Part shown: one piece after another, positions 1 through 8,259 of the stretch | Position numbering within the stretch: the stretch's first letter is position 1 | Layout: every line of letters starts with the position of its first letter | Assembly (NCBI RefSeq): GCF_010725485.1 | Contig: NZ_AP022598.1 | Location: forward strand, 186,001 to 250,000 | Reading direction: 5' to 3' | DNA length: 64,000 nucleotides | DNA from: Mycolicibacterium parafortuitum | GTDB taxonomy: Bacteria; Actinomycetota; Actinomycetes; Mycobacteriales; Mycobacteriaceae | The notes under the pieces: model-generated | Database searches by the model: none | What the model saw: only the letters and a program-made list of their open reading frames with translations | What the model was told of the DNA's origin: nothing | Program-made: the position numbers and the translations under genes

Positions 1-1851
1 CTCGACCGCGGGCTGCTGCGCCGGGGCCGTCGGGGTGTAGCCGCCGGAGACGAACGCGGTCTGGAAGCGGGTCAGCGCACCGGATGCGGTCTTCAGGTAG
101 CCCGCGCCCGGCTCGGACGGCAACGCGTATGCATCCGGCACCCCGAGCACCGCCCGGGATTCGGCGGCCGAGAACGTCTTGAGGCAGATGCGGTAGGACA
201 GGTGCGTCTCCAGGCCGCGCAGCCTGCCTTCGTCGAGGCGCTGACTGGCCAGGAGCAGGTGGATGCCCAGCGACCGGCCCAGGCGGCCGATCGCGACGAA
301 CAGGTCGGCGAAATCGGGATGGCGGCTCAGCAATTCGGAGAACTCGTCGACGATGACGAACAGCGCGGGCAGCGGCGGCAGGCCGTCGCCGCGGGTCCGG
401 GCCCGGGCGTACTCGCCGATGTTGGCCAGATTTCCCGCCGACCGCAGGGTCTCCTGCCTGCGGTTGATCTCCCCCGACAGCGCGTCCCGCATCCTCGACA
501 CCAGTGGCGCCTCGTCGGCGAGGTTGGTGATCACCGCCGCGACGTGCCGGGCCTTCTCCAGACCGAGAAAGGTCGCACCCCCTTTGAAGTCGACCAGCAC
601 CAGGTTGAGAAGCTCCGGCGGATGGTCGGTGATCATCCCCAGCACGAGGGTGCGCAGGAACTCCGATTTCCCCGAACCTGTTGCACCGACACATAATCCA
701 TGGGGACCCAGGCCGCCGGCTGCGGACTCCTTGATGTCCAGCACGACGACCGAACCGTCTTCGGCCACCCCGATGGGCGCCCGTAGCCGGTCGGATTCCG
801 GACGTGGCGCCCAACGTCTGCGCACATCGATCGAGGTGGGGTCGTCGATGCCGGTCAGCGCACACCAGTCCCGCCGACCGCGGGGCCGCGAGGTACCGTC
901 GCGTCGCCGGCCGGCGATCCGGCGCGCGAAGGCCAGCGCATCGGCAGGTGACATCACGTCGTAGCCAGCCGCCACCGGATTGCCGTCGAGGCTGACCCGG
1001 ACCTCACCGGTGCCGCCGGCGACGGTGATCAACGCGCCGGGACCCGGTGGCGCGGTCGCGCCGTCGGCGACCACGACGCGAAGCCGGCAGGATCCCGAAT
1101 CCCGCTGATGCGGCAGCCATTTCACCCAGTCCCAGTCCCGCCCCGGCGGCGCCGACACGCACACCAGATCGGGGTGGTGCCACGCGCTGACCTGACACAC
1201 CATCGCCGAAACCACCGACCTCGCCGTGACCGGGTCGCCGGTGACGATGACCCGGGTACCCGCGCGCAACGGGATCGTCACCGGCACGTCGAGCACGACA
1301 GACCGATTGCCGATCATCCGGCGCACGGCGTCGGCGCTGACCGGGTCGGCGTGATCCCCGGAGCCGAGATCCGGTGCCACCGCGGTGATCGCACACGGTT
1401 GCGCACCGATTCCGATGCGGATCACGCCGAAGGCGCCGTCGTCCTCGGCGCGTTCCCACATCCGCGCCGAACCCGCCAGCGTCCACAGCGACGCGGGGTC
1501 GGGATGGGTGCAGTGCAGACGGCGGTGTTGTTCCTCGGCGCCGCGGGCGAGCAGATCGTCGATGGTGTCCAGATACCGCAGATACTCGGCGCGTTGCGCG
1601 GTCAGTTCGCCGGCGCGGCCCGCGCCCCGACCGCCGTAGGCGAGGGTGCCGATCAGCGAAACCACCATCATCACCGGGAAGAACAGGAACATCGGATTGC
1701 GCGTCGCGGTGTCGGTCGAGGTCATGTACAGCACGGTCATCCCGGCCATCGCGGCGATCATCGCCACGGGCATCAGCCGGGCCAGCGGGTTCGTCCGGTT
1801 CGGCTCCGGCGGGTCCGGGGGTGCGTCGATGACCAACCGGCCGGTGTCCAT
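1..1851 (-). CDS. eccC4: ESX-4 type VII secretion ATPase EccC4 (partial, C-terminal part beyond window)
   Basis: This is the FtsK/SpoIIIE-type motor ATPase of the ESX-4 secretion machine in the inner membrane. The frame is open from ATG at 1851 to base 1, so the N-terminal ~617 residues are present and the rest lies off the left edge. Two hydrophobic segments follow a short N-terminal tail (LMPVAMIAAMAGMTVLYM, then FLFFPVMMVVSLIGTLAY, about residues 26-75). The first ATPase domain has a Walker A GATGSGKSE (about residues 389-397) and a Walker B LFVIVDEF (about 497-504). The gene is divergent from eccD4, and mycP4 and eccB4 follow, which is the ESX-4 gene order. No clear Shine-Dalgarno precedes the ATG, so the exact start is uncertain. 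Confidence 0.9.
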   Translation of the reverse strand, partial: MDTGRLVIDAPPDPPEPNRTNPLARLMPVAMIAAMAGMTVLYMTSTDTATRNPMFLFFPVMMVVSLIGTLAYGGRGAGRAGELTAQRAEYLRYLDTIDDLLARGAEEQHRRLHCTHPDPASLWTLAGSARMWERAEDDGAFGVIRIGIGAQPCAITAVAPDLGSGDHADPVSADAVRRMIGNRSVVLDVPVTIPLRAGTRVIVTGDPVTARSVVSAMVCQVSAWHHPDLVCVSAPPGRDWDWVKWLPHQRDSGSCRLRVVVADGATAPPGPGALITVAGGTGEVRVSLDGNPVAAGYDVMSPADALAFARRIAGRRRDGTSRPRGRRDWCALTGIDDPTSIDVRRRWAPRPESDRLRAPIGVAEDGSVVVLDIKESAAGGLGPHGLCVGATGSGKSEFLRTLVLGMITDHPPELLNLVLVDFKGGATFLGLEKARHVAAVITNLADEAPLVSRMRDALSGEINRRQETLRSAGNLANIGEYARARTRGDGLPPLPALFVIVDEFSELLSRHPDFADLFVAIGRLGRSLGIHLLLASQRLDEGRLRGLETHLSYRICLKTFSAAESRAVLGVPDAYALPSEPGAGYLKTASGALTRFQTAFVSGGYTPTAPAQQPAVE

Positions 1852-1876
1852 ACAGGAGTAGACGCACCACGTCCGC

Positions 1877-1911
1877 GCGGCGTTCCATGAAAAAGCGGCG
1901 TTCCATGAAAA
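1877..1911. repeat. 18-bp tandem direct repeat between eccC4 and eccD4
   Basis: Two head-to-tail copies of gcggcgttccatgaaaa(a) occupy 1877-1894 and 1895-1911, inside the divergent eccC4/eccD4 promoter region. The spacing of 18 bp would place two copies on nearly the same helical side. Regulator binding or simple slippage are both possible. Confidence 0.75.
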
Positions 1912-1941
1912 GTGGTGCACAGCGCCGGCACCGACCCGAGT

Positions 1942-1947
1942 TACGTT
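1942..1947 (+). promoter_or_regulatory. Candidate -10 hexamer of a leaderless eccD4 mRNA
   Basis: TACGTT fits the mycobacterial TANNNT -10 pattern and ends 6 nt before the GTG at 1954, so transcription would begin at the start codon. This favours 1954 over the in-frame GTG at 1912. Confidence 0.5.
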
Positions 1948-1953
1948 GATCCG

Positions 1954-3267
1954 GTGCCGGATACGCTGCGCAGGATCGTCGTCGAAGTCGCCGCGGAGGG
2001 CGAGGCGCGCAGCGTGGATCTGCTGCTGCCCGCGCAGCGTCCGGTCGGCGAGCTGGTCCCGTCGATCGTCGACGCGGTGTTCGGTGACGCGGGAGAGCAC
2101 CGGCGCTGGCAGCTGAGCCGGCTGGCCGGAGCGCCGCTGGATGCACCGTTGTCCCTGCGCGACAACGGTGTCCGAGACGGTGACGTGCTGACGATGACCT
2201 CGGTGCGGATCAGGCCCCCGCGCCTGCTGCCCACCGAACCATGCGCCGTGGTCGCGACGGTCTGTGACACCACCACGCCGGCGGCCCGTGCGGCTGCGGT
2301 CACGGCCCTCGGAATGCTCGGCGTTCTGGTGGGCGCGGTCGCACTCGTCGGGTCGGGTCTGACGACCGGGCACGGGTGGCATCTCTGGTCGGCGGGGGCA
2401 CTGTCGGCCGTCGCCGCCACCACGTCGGTGGCCGTCGGACGCGGCGACCCCGCCCTCGCCGCGGTGCTCAACACGGCGGCGGTCGTGTTCGCCGTCGCGA
2501 CAGGGGTTCTCGCGGTGGCGGGAGCATCTCCGGCGGCGCTGCTGCTGTTGTGCGCGACCTCGGCGCTGGCGATGGCGGCGGTGCTGCTGTGGGCCGCGCG
2601 CGGCGGTGGCGAGCTGATCGGCTTCGCCGCGGTCGCCGCCGCACTGACGCTTGCCGTGTCGGCCGGGTCCGCCGTCGGCCCGCGCCCGCAGGCGGCCGGC
2701 GCCACGCTGCTCGTCGTGTCCTTCGTCGCCGTCGCGGCCGCGCCCAGGATCACGATCCTGGCGGCCCGGCTGGGTCCGCCGAGGGAGGTCGTCGACGAAG
2801 TGCGGGCCACCGGCGCGCACCGGGTGCTGACCGCCCTGATCGCGGGCTGGTCGCTGTCGGCCGCACTCGGGTCCGCCGCCATCGGCGCGGCAGCGTGGCG
2901 GGCAGATGCGCCGGGGCCGGTCGCCGCGGCGCTGTGCGCGGCCGCCGGGATCGCGTTGATGCTGCGCGCGCGCTCACACGCCGACCCGGTACGCCGAATA
3001 TGGCTGATCGCTGGTGGATTCGTGTCCGTGGCGGTCGGTGTGCTGGTGGTTTCGCGGTGGGCGCCGGCGCAGGGCTGGTGGATCGGTGCCGCGGCGGTGC
3101 TGGTGTGCGCCGCGGGTGTCCGGTGGGCGGGCCGGCCTGCGGCGCTGACGCCGACGGTGCGCCACGCGGTGCAGGTGTGCGAATACATCGCCCTTGCGGC
3201 GGTGGTGCCGTTGGCGTGCTGGGTGTCCGGCGTCTACGGGATGGTCCGGGACGCAAGCATGTCATGA
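1954..3267 (+). CDS. eccD4: ESX-4 type VII secretion membrane channel protein EccD4
   Basis: EccD forms the multi-pass inner-membrane channel component of type VII secretion. The ~437-aa product starts with a soluble ubiquitin-like (YukD) domain of roughly 90 residues (VVEVAAEGEARSVDLLLPAQ onward). It continues with about ten or eleven hydrophobic Ala/Val/Leu-rich segments from about residue 105 to the C-terminus. The start at GTG 1954 is chosen because a TANNNT hexamer sits 6 nt upstream and because family members begin shortly before the ubiquitin-like fold; an in-frame GTG at 1912 would add 14 residues. The stop overlaps the mycP4 ATG (ATGA), which implies translational coupling. Confidence 0.9.
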   Translation: MPDTLRRIVVEVAAEGEARSVDLLLPAQRPVGELVPSIVDAVFGDAGEHRRWQLSRLAGAPLDAPLSLRDNGVRDGDVLTMTSVRIRPPRLLPTEPCAVVATVCDTTTPAARAAAVTALGMLGVLVGAVALVGSGLTTGHGWHLWSAGALSAVAATTSVAVGRGDPALAAVLNTAAVVFAVATGVLAVAGASPAALLLLCATSALAMAAVLLWAARGGGELIGFAAVAAALTLAVSAGSAVGPRPQAAGATLLVVSFVAVAAAPRITILAARLGPPREVVDEVRATGAHRVLTALIAGWSLSAALGSAAIGAAAWRADAPGPVAAALCAAAGIALMLRARSHADPVRRIWLIAGGFVSVAVGVLVVSRWAPAQGWWIGAAAVLVCAAGVRWAGRPAALTPTVRHAVQVCEYIALAAVVPLACWVSGVYGMVRDASMS

Positions 3268-4574
3268 CCGTGCGCGCATACCGGGTGCTGGCGGTCACCA
3301 TGATCGCGCTCGCCCACAGCACACCCGTGGCGGCCGCGGTGAACCCGCCCCCGGTCGACGATCTGCGCCTGCCTGCTGCCGGACCGGTCGCACCGGCACA
3401 TCCCACCGCCCAGTTCGACGCCTGCATCGCCACCCCGCCGGCCGCGACCGCCGCCCCGGGCCAACTCACCGGTATCGACCTGCCCAGCGTGTGGGCGCTG
3501 ACCCGGGGCGCCGGCCAGACCATCGCGGTGATCGATACCGGGGTGGCCCGCCACCGCAGGCTGCCCCATCTGGTGGCCGGGGGCGATTTCGTGTCCCAGC
3601 ACGACGGAACCCACGATTGCGACGGACACGGCACGATCGTCGCCGGGATCATCGGGGCCACCCCGGACGCGGCCGATCCCGGCGGGTTCACCGGTATCGC
3701 ACCGGATGTGTCGCTGCTGTCGATCCGCCAGTCCAGCACGAAGTTTCACGCGATCGACGATCCGGGCGGTGGCGGTGTCGGGGATGTCGAGACGCTGGCC
3801 GCGGCCGTGCGCACCGCGGCCGACCTCGGGGCCACCGTCATCAACATCTCGACGGTGGCCTGCCTTCCGGTCGGCTCCGACCTCGACGACCGCGCGCTGG
3901 GCGCCGCGCTGTCCTACGCCGTCGAGGTCCGCAACGCCGTCGTGGTGACGGCGGCGGGCAATGTCGGCGGGCCGGGTCAGTGTCCGCAGCACAATCCCCG
4001 CGAGGCAGCCGACGCCGGCGACGTGAGCGTGGTGGCCAGCCCCGCCTGGTACGACGAGTACGTGCTCACCGTCGGATCGGTCGGCCCCGACGGGACGCCG
4101 TCCGCGTTCAGCCTGGCCGGTCCGTGGGTCGACGTCGCCGCGGTCGGTGAGGGCGTGGTGTCTCTGGCCGCGGCCGCCGACGGGCTGGCGGACGTGACAC
4201 CGTCCGGCACCCCGATATCCGGCACCAGCTACGCGGTGCCGGTGGTCGCCGCCGTCGCGGCACTGGTGCGCGCCCGCTTCCCGGAACTGCCCGCACGCCA
4301 GGTGATGCGGCGCATCGAGGACACCGCGCGGCGCCCCGCGGCCGGATGGGATCCGGTGGTCGGCCACGGGATCGTCGATGCGCTCGCCGCGATCAGTGGA
4401 CCCGGTGCGCTGCCGTCGCCACCGCGCAGCGTCGTGCCGGTCGATCCCGCCGAATCCGGCGTCGTGCCGCTGCAGAGCGCCACCGCGGTACGCGGAGCGG
4501 TGATCTGCCTGACCCTCACCGCGACGGTGGCGGTGGGGGCGGCGTTGTTGTCCCGAGCGCGGCGCCGCGGCTGA
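3264..4574 (+). CDS. mycP4: ESX-4 mycosin, membrane-anchored subtilisin-like serine protease MycP4
   Basis: Mycosins are periplasmic proteases that cap and stabilise the type VII secretion complex. The 436-aa product has a signal peptide (about residues 1-26, ending AAA). The subtilase triad is intact: Asp91 in VIDTG, His122 in GHGT and Ser322 in GTSYA, with an oxyanion Asn in TAAGN. A C-terminal hydrophobic helix (ICLTLTATVAVGAALL) is followed by an Arg-rich tail, as expected for a membrane-anchored mycosin. The ATG overlaps the eccD4 stop. The last 59 bp are antisense to the 3' end of eccB4. Confidence 0.93.
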   Translation: MTVRAYRVLAVTMIALAHSTPVAAAVNPPPVDDLRLPAAGPVAPAHPTAQFDACIATPPAATAAPGQLTGIDLPSVWALTRGAGQTIAVIDTGVARHRRLPHLVAGGDFVSQHDGTHDCDGHGTIVAGIIGATPDAADPGGFTGIAPDVSLLSIRQSSTKFHAIDDPGGGGVGDVETLAAAVRTAADLGATVINISTVACLPVGSDLDDRALGAALSYAVEVRNAVVVTAAGNVGGPGQCPQHNPREAADAGDVSVVASPAWYDEYVLTVGSVGPDGTPSAFSLAGPWVDVAAVGEGVVSLAAAADGLADVTPSGTPISGTSYAVPVVAAVAALVRARFPELPARQVMRRIEDTARRPAAGWDPVVGHGIVDALAAISGPGALPSPPRSVVPVDPAESGVVPLQSATAVRGAVICLTLTATVAVGAALLSRARRRG

Positions 4575-5856
4575 GTTCGGGGCCGGCGGGCAGGACTGCG
4601 AGCACCGGCCATGGCGCGGGCACCGGGTCATCGGACAGGCCCAGGGCGGTCGCGGTGTCGCCGTCTCGGATCCCGTAGCGCGTCCCGGTGTCGGTGACCA
4701 GGAACAGTGACCCGCTGCTGTACCCGCCACCGGTCAACCCGACCGACCGGACGTACAGACTGCGGCCTGGTGGGACGGTCGGCGCCGCCGGCGCGTGCGC
4801 GCCCACCCGGATCCTGATGTGCGATCCGTCCCGGTCCCGTTCGGGGCTCCACATCGCACAGACGACGGGTTCCGTTTCCACCCCGCCATGTTCGGGATAC
4901 GTCTGGACCGGAAGGGTCGTCTCCACCGGCACCGCACCGATGACATCGGGCGCGACGGCCGAGACACCGGCGCCCGCCTGCGGACCGGTGAAGCGGATCA
5001 GGTCCGCGGCGACCTCGCCGATGCGCTGCACCCCGCCGGCAAGGACGACGTAGAAGTCGCCCGCACCGCCGTCGGCGCGCGCGACCGTGACGACCGCCCC
5101 GACGAGGTGGTCGCGCAGAACGCCCGGTCCCGCGGCGCCGCGACCCGGGATGTGCGGTGCGGCGATGGCAGGTGCTTCGGGCACGGCGGCCAGCAACTCC
5201 GGCGACACCGGCTGTGGCACAACACCGTCGAGTTTCAGGGCCCGCACGACGGCGCTGTGGCGCAGGTCGACGCGGGACCTCCTGCCGTCGTGCATCAGGT
5301 AGGTCAGCGCCGCGCTCTGTCCGCGCGGGGTGACCAGCACGTTGCCGGGCACCATCGCGGCGTCGGCGACCGGTCCGGCGGCGACCGTGGCACGCTCCCT
5401 CCCGTCGCACACCGTCCACTGCGCCTGGTCGGCGGCCAGCGGCGGGGAGATCTGTTCGGGCGCATCGGGGATGCCGAGCTGAGGCCCGGTCGCCGTGCGT
5501 TCGATCGCGCGCTGGGAGACCACCCGGGGCGCTGCCGCGTCACCGAGGACCAGCCGCGCCGACGCCAGGTTGAAGGCCGGGTGCATCACGTCGTCGACCC
5601 GGACGTACACCGCGCCGGACTCCCGGACCACCACGATCCGTGCGTCGCCGAGGCTGCCGCCGGGCCGCAGCACAGCGAGCACCGCGCAGACCGCGACGGC
5701 GATCACCGCAGCCACTGCTCCCGCGGTCAGCGAGATCGATTGGGCGCGAAGCGGATCGTCGATCATCCTGGTATCGCCGCGGACGAGCGCATGCGCCATC
5801 CGGTGTGCCAGGAATCGGTGTCCGCTGAGCTGAAGCCGTTCGCTCGGATGCCCCAT
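4516..5856 (-). CDS. eccB4: ESX-4 type VII secretion protein EccB4
   Basis: EccB is a bitopic membrane subunit with a large periplasmic part, sometimes described as an ATPase. The 446-aa product begins with the family signature (RLQLSGHRFLAHRMAHALVR, then DDPLRAQ). A single membrane helix follows at about residues 43-64 (AGAVAAVIAVAVCAVLAVL), then a ~380-residue extracytoplasmic region ending in a Pro-rich tail. ATG 5856 is preferred over GTG codons 3 and 6 nt upstream because AGGGG lies 5 nt before it. The gene converges on mycP4 and overlaps it by 59 bp, with the proline tail encoded opposite the mycP4 membrane anchor. Confidence 0.9.
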   Translation of the reverse strand: MGHPSERLQLSGHRFLAHRMAHALVRGDTRMIDDPLRAQSISLTAGAVAAVIAVAVCAVLAVLRPGGSLGDARIVVVRESGAVYVRVDDVMHPAFNLASARLVLGDAAAPRVVSQRAIERTATGPQLGIPDAPEQISPPLAADQAQWTVCDGRERATVAAGPVADAAMVPGNVLVTPRGQSAALTYLMHDGRRSRVDLRHSAVVRALKLDGVVPQPVSPELLAAVPEAPAIAAPHIPGRGAAGPGVLRDHLVGAVVTVARADGGAGDFYVVLAGGVQRIGEVAADLIRFTGPQAGAGVSAVAPDVIGAVPVETTLPVQTYPEHGGVETEPVVCAMWSPERDRDGSHIRIRVGAHAPAAPTVPPGRSLYVRSVGLTGGGYSSGSLFLVTDTGTRYGIRDGDTATALGLSDDPVPAPWPVLAVLPAGPELSRGAALGTTTPPPPPPSR

Positions 5857-5900
5857 CACCACCCCTGCGCCAGCGTATCGGCCGGCGCCGGGGGGTCAGA

Positions 5901-6452
5901 TCACTTGTTGGAGCGGCGTTCCCGGTAGGCCGCGACGTGCTGGCGGTTTCCGCAGTTGCCGGTGTCGCAGAACTTGCCGGACCGGTTGCGGGACAGGTCG
6001 ACCAGCGATGCCTCGCAATCCGGGGCGGCGCAGATCTTCAGGCGGCGCAGTTCGCCGGCGCGGATCAGGTCGGCCAGGGCCATCGCCATCTCCGCCCCCA
6101 TCCGTTGCCACAGCGGGTCGTGGATGGACGCCAGGTGCAGATGCCACTCCGGCATCTCCGGGTGCCGGGTCAGCCACGGCGACGCCCGTGTATCGGACAG
6201 CAGCGCATTGACCTGCCCGACCGCGCGTTCCTCGTCGTCGGCGGCCGCCCAGATGCGGCCCAGCCGGTCGCGCAGCGTGTGCACCGACGCCAACTCCGCC
6301 TCGTCGTGGTCGCGGCGGCCGGTCCAGCCGAAGTGGTCGAGGTACGCGTCGAGCGCGGCGAGATCCGCCAGCTGATCGCCGTCGACACGGTTGCTGTTGA
6401 TCAGCACACTCGCCGCGCGCAGCGTGAGCTCGGTGTCATAGGTGAAAAGCAT
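5901..6452 (-). CDS. CGNR zinc-finger / ABATE-domain putative transcriptional regulator
   Basis: The ~183-aa protein has an N-terminal helical stress-sensor-like (ABATE) region. Its C-terminal CGNR zinc finger has the ligand pattern CAAPDC then FCDTGNCGNR, a motif associated with DNA binding in actinobacterial regulators. The start at 6452 is chosen because AGGAG lies 4 nt upstream; the frame is open further up to 6491 but that part is not family-like. It is divergent from an EamA transporter, and this class often controls a neighbouring exporter, so regulation of the transporter is a reasonable inference. The ligand is unknown. Confidence 0.8.
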   Translation of the reverse strand: MLFTYDTELTLRAASVLINSNRVDGDQLADLAALDAYLDHFGWTGRRDHDEAELASVHTLRDRLGRIWAAADDEERAVGQVNALLSDTRASPWLTRHPEMPEWHLHLASIHDPLWQRMGAEMAMALADLIRAGELRRLKICAAPDCEASLVDLSRNRSGKFCDTGNCGNRQHVAAYRERRSNK

Positions 6453-6539
6453 TTGACTCCTGACTCGGCTCGGCGGTAGCGTCATGACCAAAGTCGATTT
6501 TACTCATGTCACCCCTGTCGGACCTGGAGGTACTCAGTC

Positions 6540-7574
6540 ATGGCTGCGTTGGATGCTGCGCCGGCCCGCGCACGCGCAGACCGCTTCCGCTCAGGTCTAC
6601 TCTTCGCGATCGGCTCCGCGTTCGCGTTCGGCTGCTCCGGCCCGTTCGCGAAGTCCCTGATGGAGGCGGGCTGGACCCCGACCGCGGCGGTCACCGCCCG
6701 GCTGGCCGGCGGCGCGCTCGCGATGGCCCTGTTCGCGTCGATCGTGCGACCCGGATGGCTTCGCGAGGCACGCCACCACGCGAAAACGGTGGTGCTCTAC
6801 GGTCTGGTGCCGATCGCGGGTGCCCAGTTCTTCTACTTCAACGCCGTCTCTCACCTGTCCGTCGGGGTTGCGCTGCTGCTCGAGTACACCGCCCCGGTGC
6901 TGGTGGTCGGCTGGCTGTGGGCGACCACCCGCAGGCGCCCGACCACTCTGACGCTGACCGGCGTGGCGCTGGCGATCGCCGGGATCACGTTGGTGCTCGG
7001 GATCTTCGGGCCCGGCGGGGTGGCCGCCGCGCAGGTGAACCTGATCGGTGTCGGCTGGGGTGCCGCCGCCGCGGTGTGCGCGGCCTGCTATTTCCTGATG
7101 TCGGACAAGGTCGGCGGCGCCGAGGGGCCCGAAGGCCAACCGTCGTTGCACCCGATCACGCTGGCCGCCGCCGGACTCATCGTCGGTGCCGTCGCGGTGG
7201 CCGCGATCGGGGTGTCCGGTCTGATGCCGCTGCGGTTCACCGCCGACGACGCCGTCGTCGCCGGGTGGACGACGCCGTGGTTCGTCCCTGTCGTCGCGCT
7301 CGCGCTGATCCCGACCGCGATCGCGTACACGCTCGGCATCGTCGGGATCGCCCGGCTGCGCCCGAGGTTCGCATCGCTGGTCGGTTTGTCCGAGGTGATG
7401 TTCGCGGTGCTGGCCGCCTGGGTGCTGCTCGGTGAGTCCATCTCCGCGATGCAGGCCGCCGGCGGCGCAGTCGTGCTGCTGGGTCTGGCGCTGGCGCGCC
7501 AGGGCGACCGGGGTGAACTACCCGATCCGGACGCCCTGACACCGCTAGCATCGACACGTGCAGATCGATCTTGA
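6540..7574 (+). CDS. EamA/DMT-family membrane transporter
   Basis: The product of 344 aa consists of two EamA repeats with about ten hydrophobic helices, starting with LLFAIGSAFAFGCSGPFAKS and ending with AAGGAVVLLGLALA. Members of the drug/metabolite transporter superfamily export amino acids, metabolites or toxic compounds; the substrate cannot be read from the sequence. GGAGG lies 9 nt upstream of the ATG. It is divergent from a CGNR regulator gene, with 87 bp between the start codons. Its 3' end overlaps the start of the first cutinase by 17 bp. Confidence 0.85.
   Translation: MAALDAAPARARADRFRSGLLFAIGSAFAFGCSGPFAKSLMEAGWTPTAAVTARLAGGALAMALFASIVRPGWLREARHHAKTVVLYGLVPIAGAQFFYFNAVSHLSVGVALLLEYTAPVLVVGWLWATTRRRPTTLTLTGVALAIAGITLVLGIFGPGGVAAAQVNLIGVGWGAAAAVCAACYFLMSDKVGGAEGPEGQPSLHPITLAAAGLIVGAVAVAAIGVSGLMPLRFTADDAVVAGWTTPWFVPVVALALIPTAIAYTLGIVGIARLRPRFASLVGLSEVMFAVLAAWVLLGESISAMQAAGGAVVLLGLALARQGDRGELPDPDALTPLASTRADRS
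7546..7551 (+). promoter_or_regulatory. Candidate -10 hexamer of a leaderless cutinase mRNA
   Basis: TAGCAT (TANNNT pattern) ends 6 nt before the GTG at 7558 and lies inside the end of the EamA gene. No Shine-Dalgarno is visible before the GTG, which fits a leaderless transcript. Confidence 0.5.
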
Positions 7575-8235
7575 ATCGCTGACCAGCAGGATTTCCACGC
7601 TCGCCGCAGCCATCGTGACGGCTTTCGTCATGGCCGGAGCCCTGCTCGTCGCACCGACGGCCCCCGCGCCGACCGCCGAGGCCCAGGGCTGCACCGACAT
7701 CCAGGTCGTCTTCGCCCGCGGCACCGACGAACCCCCGGGCCTCGGCCGTGTCGGCGCGGCGTTCGTGGACTCGCTCAGCCGACGGGTCGGCGGCCGCTCC
7801 GTCGGCTCCTACGCGGTCGTCTACCCGGCGACCTTCGACTTTCTCGCCGCCGCGGGCGGCGCCAACGACGCCAGCAACCACATCCAGTGGATGATGGCCA
7901 ACTGCCCGCGAACCCGACTGGTTCTCGGCGGCTACTCGCAGGGCGCCGCGGTCATCGACGTGATCGCCGCGGTCCCGTTCCCGGCCGTCGGTTTCGACCG
8001 CCCGCTGCCCCCGAACACCCCCGATTTCGTGGCCGCGATCGCGCTGTTCGGCAACCCGACCGCAAAGGTCGGACTGCCGATCACGACCAGCCCCGTCTGG
8101 GGGTCCCGCTCGATCGACCTCTGCACCCTCGGCGACCCGGTGTGTTCGGCCGGCGACGACATCGCCGCGCACAGCAACTACGGCCCCGCGGGTCTCACGG
8201 ACCAGGCGGCGGCGTTCGTCGCGGGTCTCGTGTAG
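7558..8235 (+). CDS. Secreted cutinase-family serine esterase (first of three)
   Basis: Cutinase-like proteins of mycobacteria are secreted alpha/beta-hydrolases acting on lipid or polyester esters. This 225-aa protein has an N-terminal hydrophobic signal sequence (about residues 10-40, ending before CTDIQVVFARGT). The nucleophile elbow is GYSQG with Ser127, and the Asp and His are in LGDPVC and AHSNYG. Conserved Cys residues near both ends suit the family disulfides. GTG is used as start with a TAGCAT hexamer 6 nt upstream. Two paralogs follow in tandem. In M. tuberculosis two cutinase genes occupy the same place next to eccB4, so this is a cut3/cut4-type locus; which copy is which cannot be assigned. 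Confidence 0.9.
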   Translation: MQIDLESLTSRISTLAAAIVTAFVMAGALLVAPTAPAPTAEAQGCTDIQVVFARGTDEPPGLGRVGAAFVDSLSRRVGGRSVGSYAVVYPATFDFLAAAGGANDASNHIQWMMANCPRTRLVLGGYSQGAAVIDVIAAVPFPAVGFDRPLPPNTPDFVAAIALFGNPTAKVGLPITTSPVWGSRSIDLCTLGDPVCSAGDDIAAHSNYGPAGLTDQAAAFVAGLV

Positions 8236-8248
8236 CTCAGCTATGCGA

Positions 8249-8254
8249 TACCGT
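8249..8254 (+). promoter_or_regulatory. Candidate -10 hexamer before the second cutinase
   Basis: TACCGT (TANNNT) ends 5 nt before GTG 8260; the spacing is slightly short for a strictly leaderless start, so this is tentative. Confidence 0.3.
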
Positions 8255-8259
8255 GTCTT

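Noticed and set aside
1004..2146. Minus-strand 380-codon frame crossing the eccC4 start
   Set aside because: It is out of frame with the EccC4 protein that carries Walker A and B motifs; the translation is Arg/Pro-rich noise.
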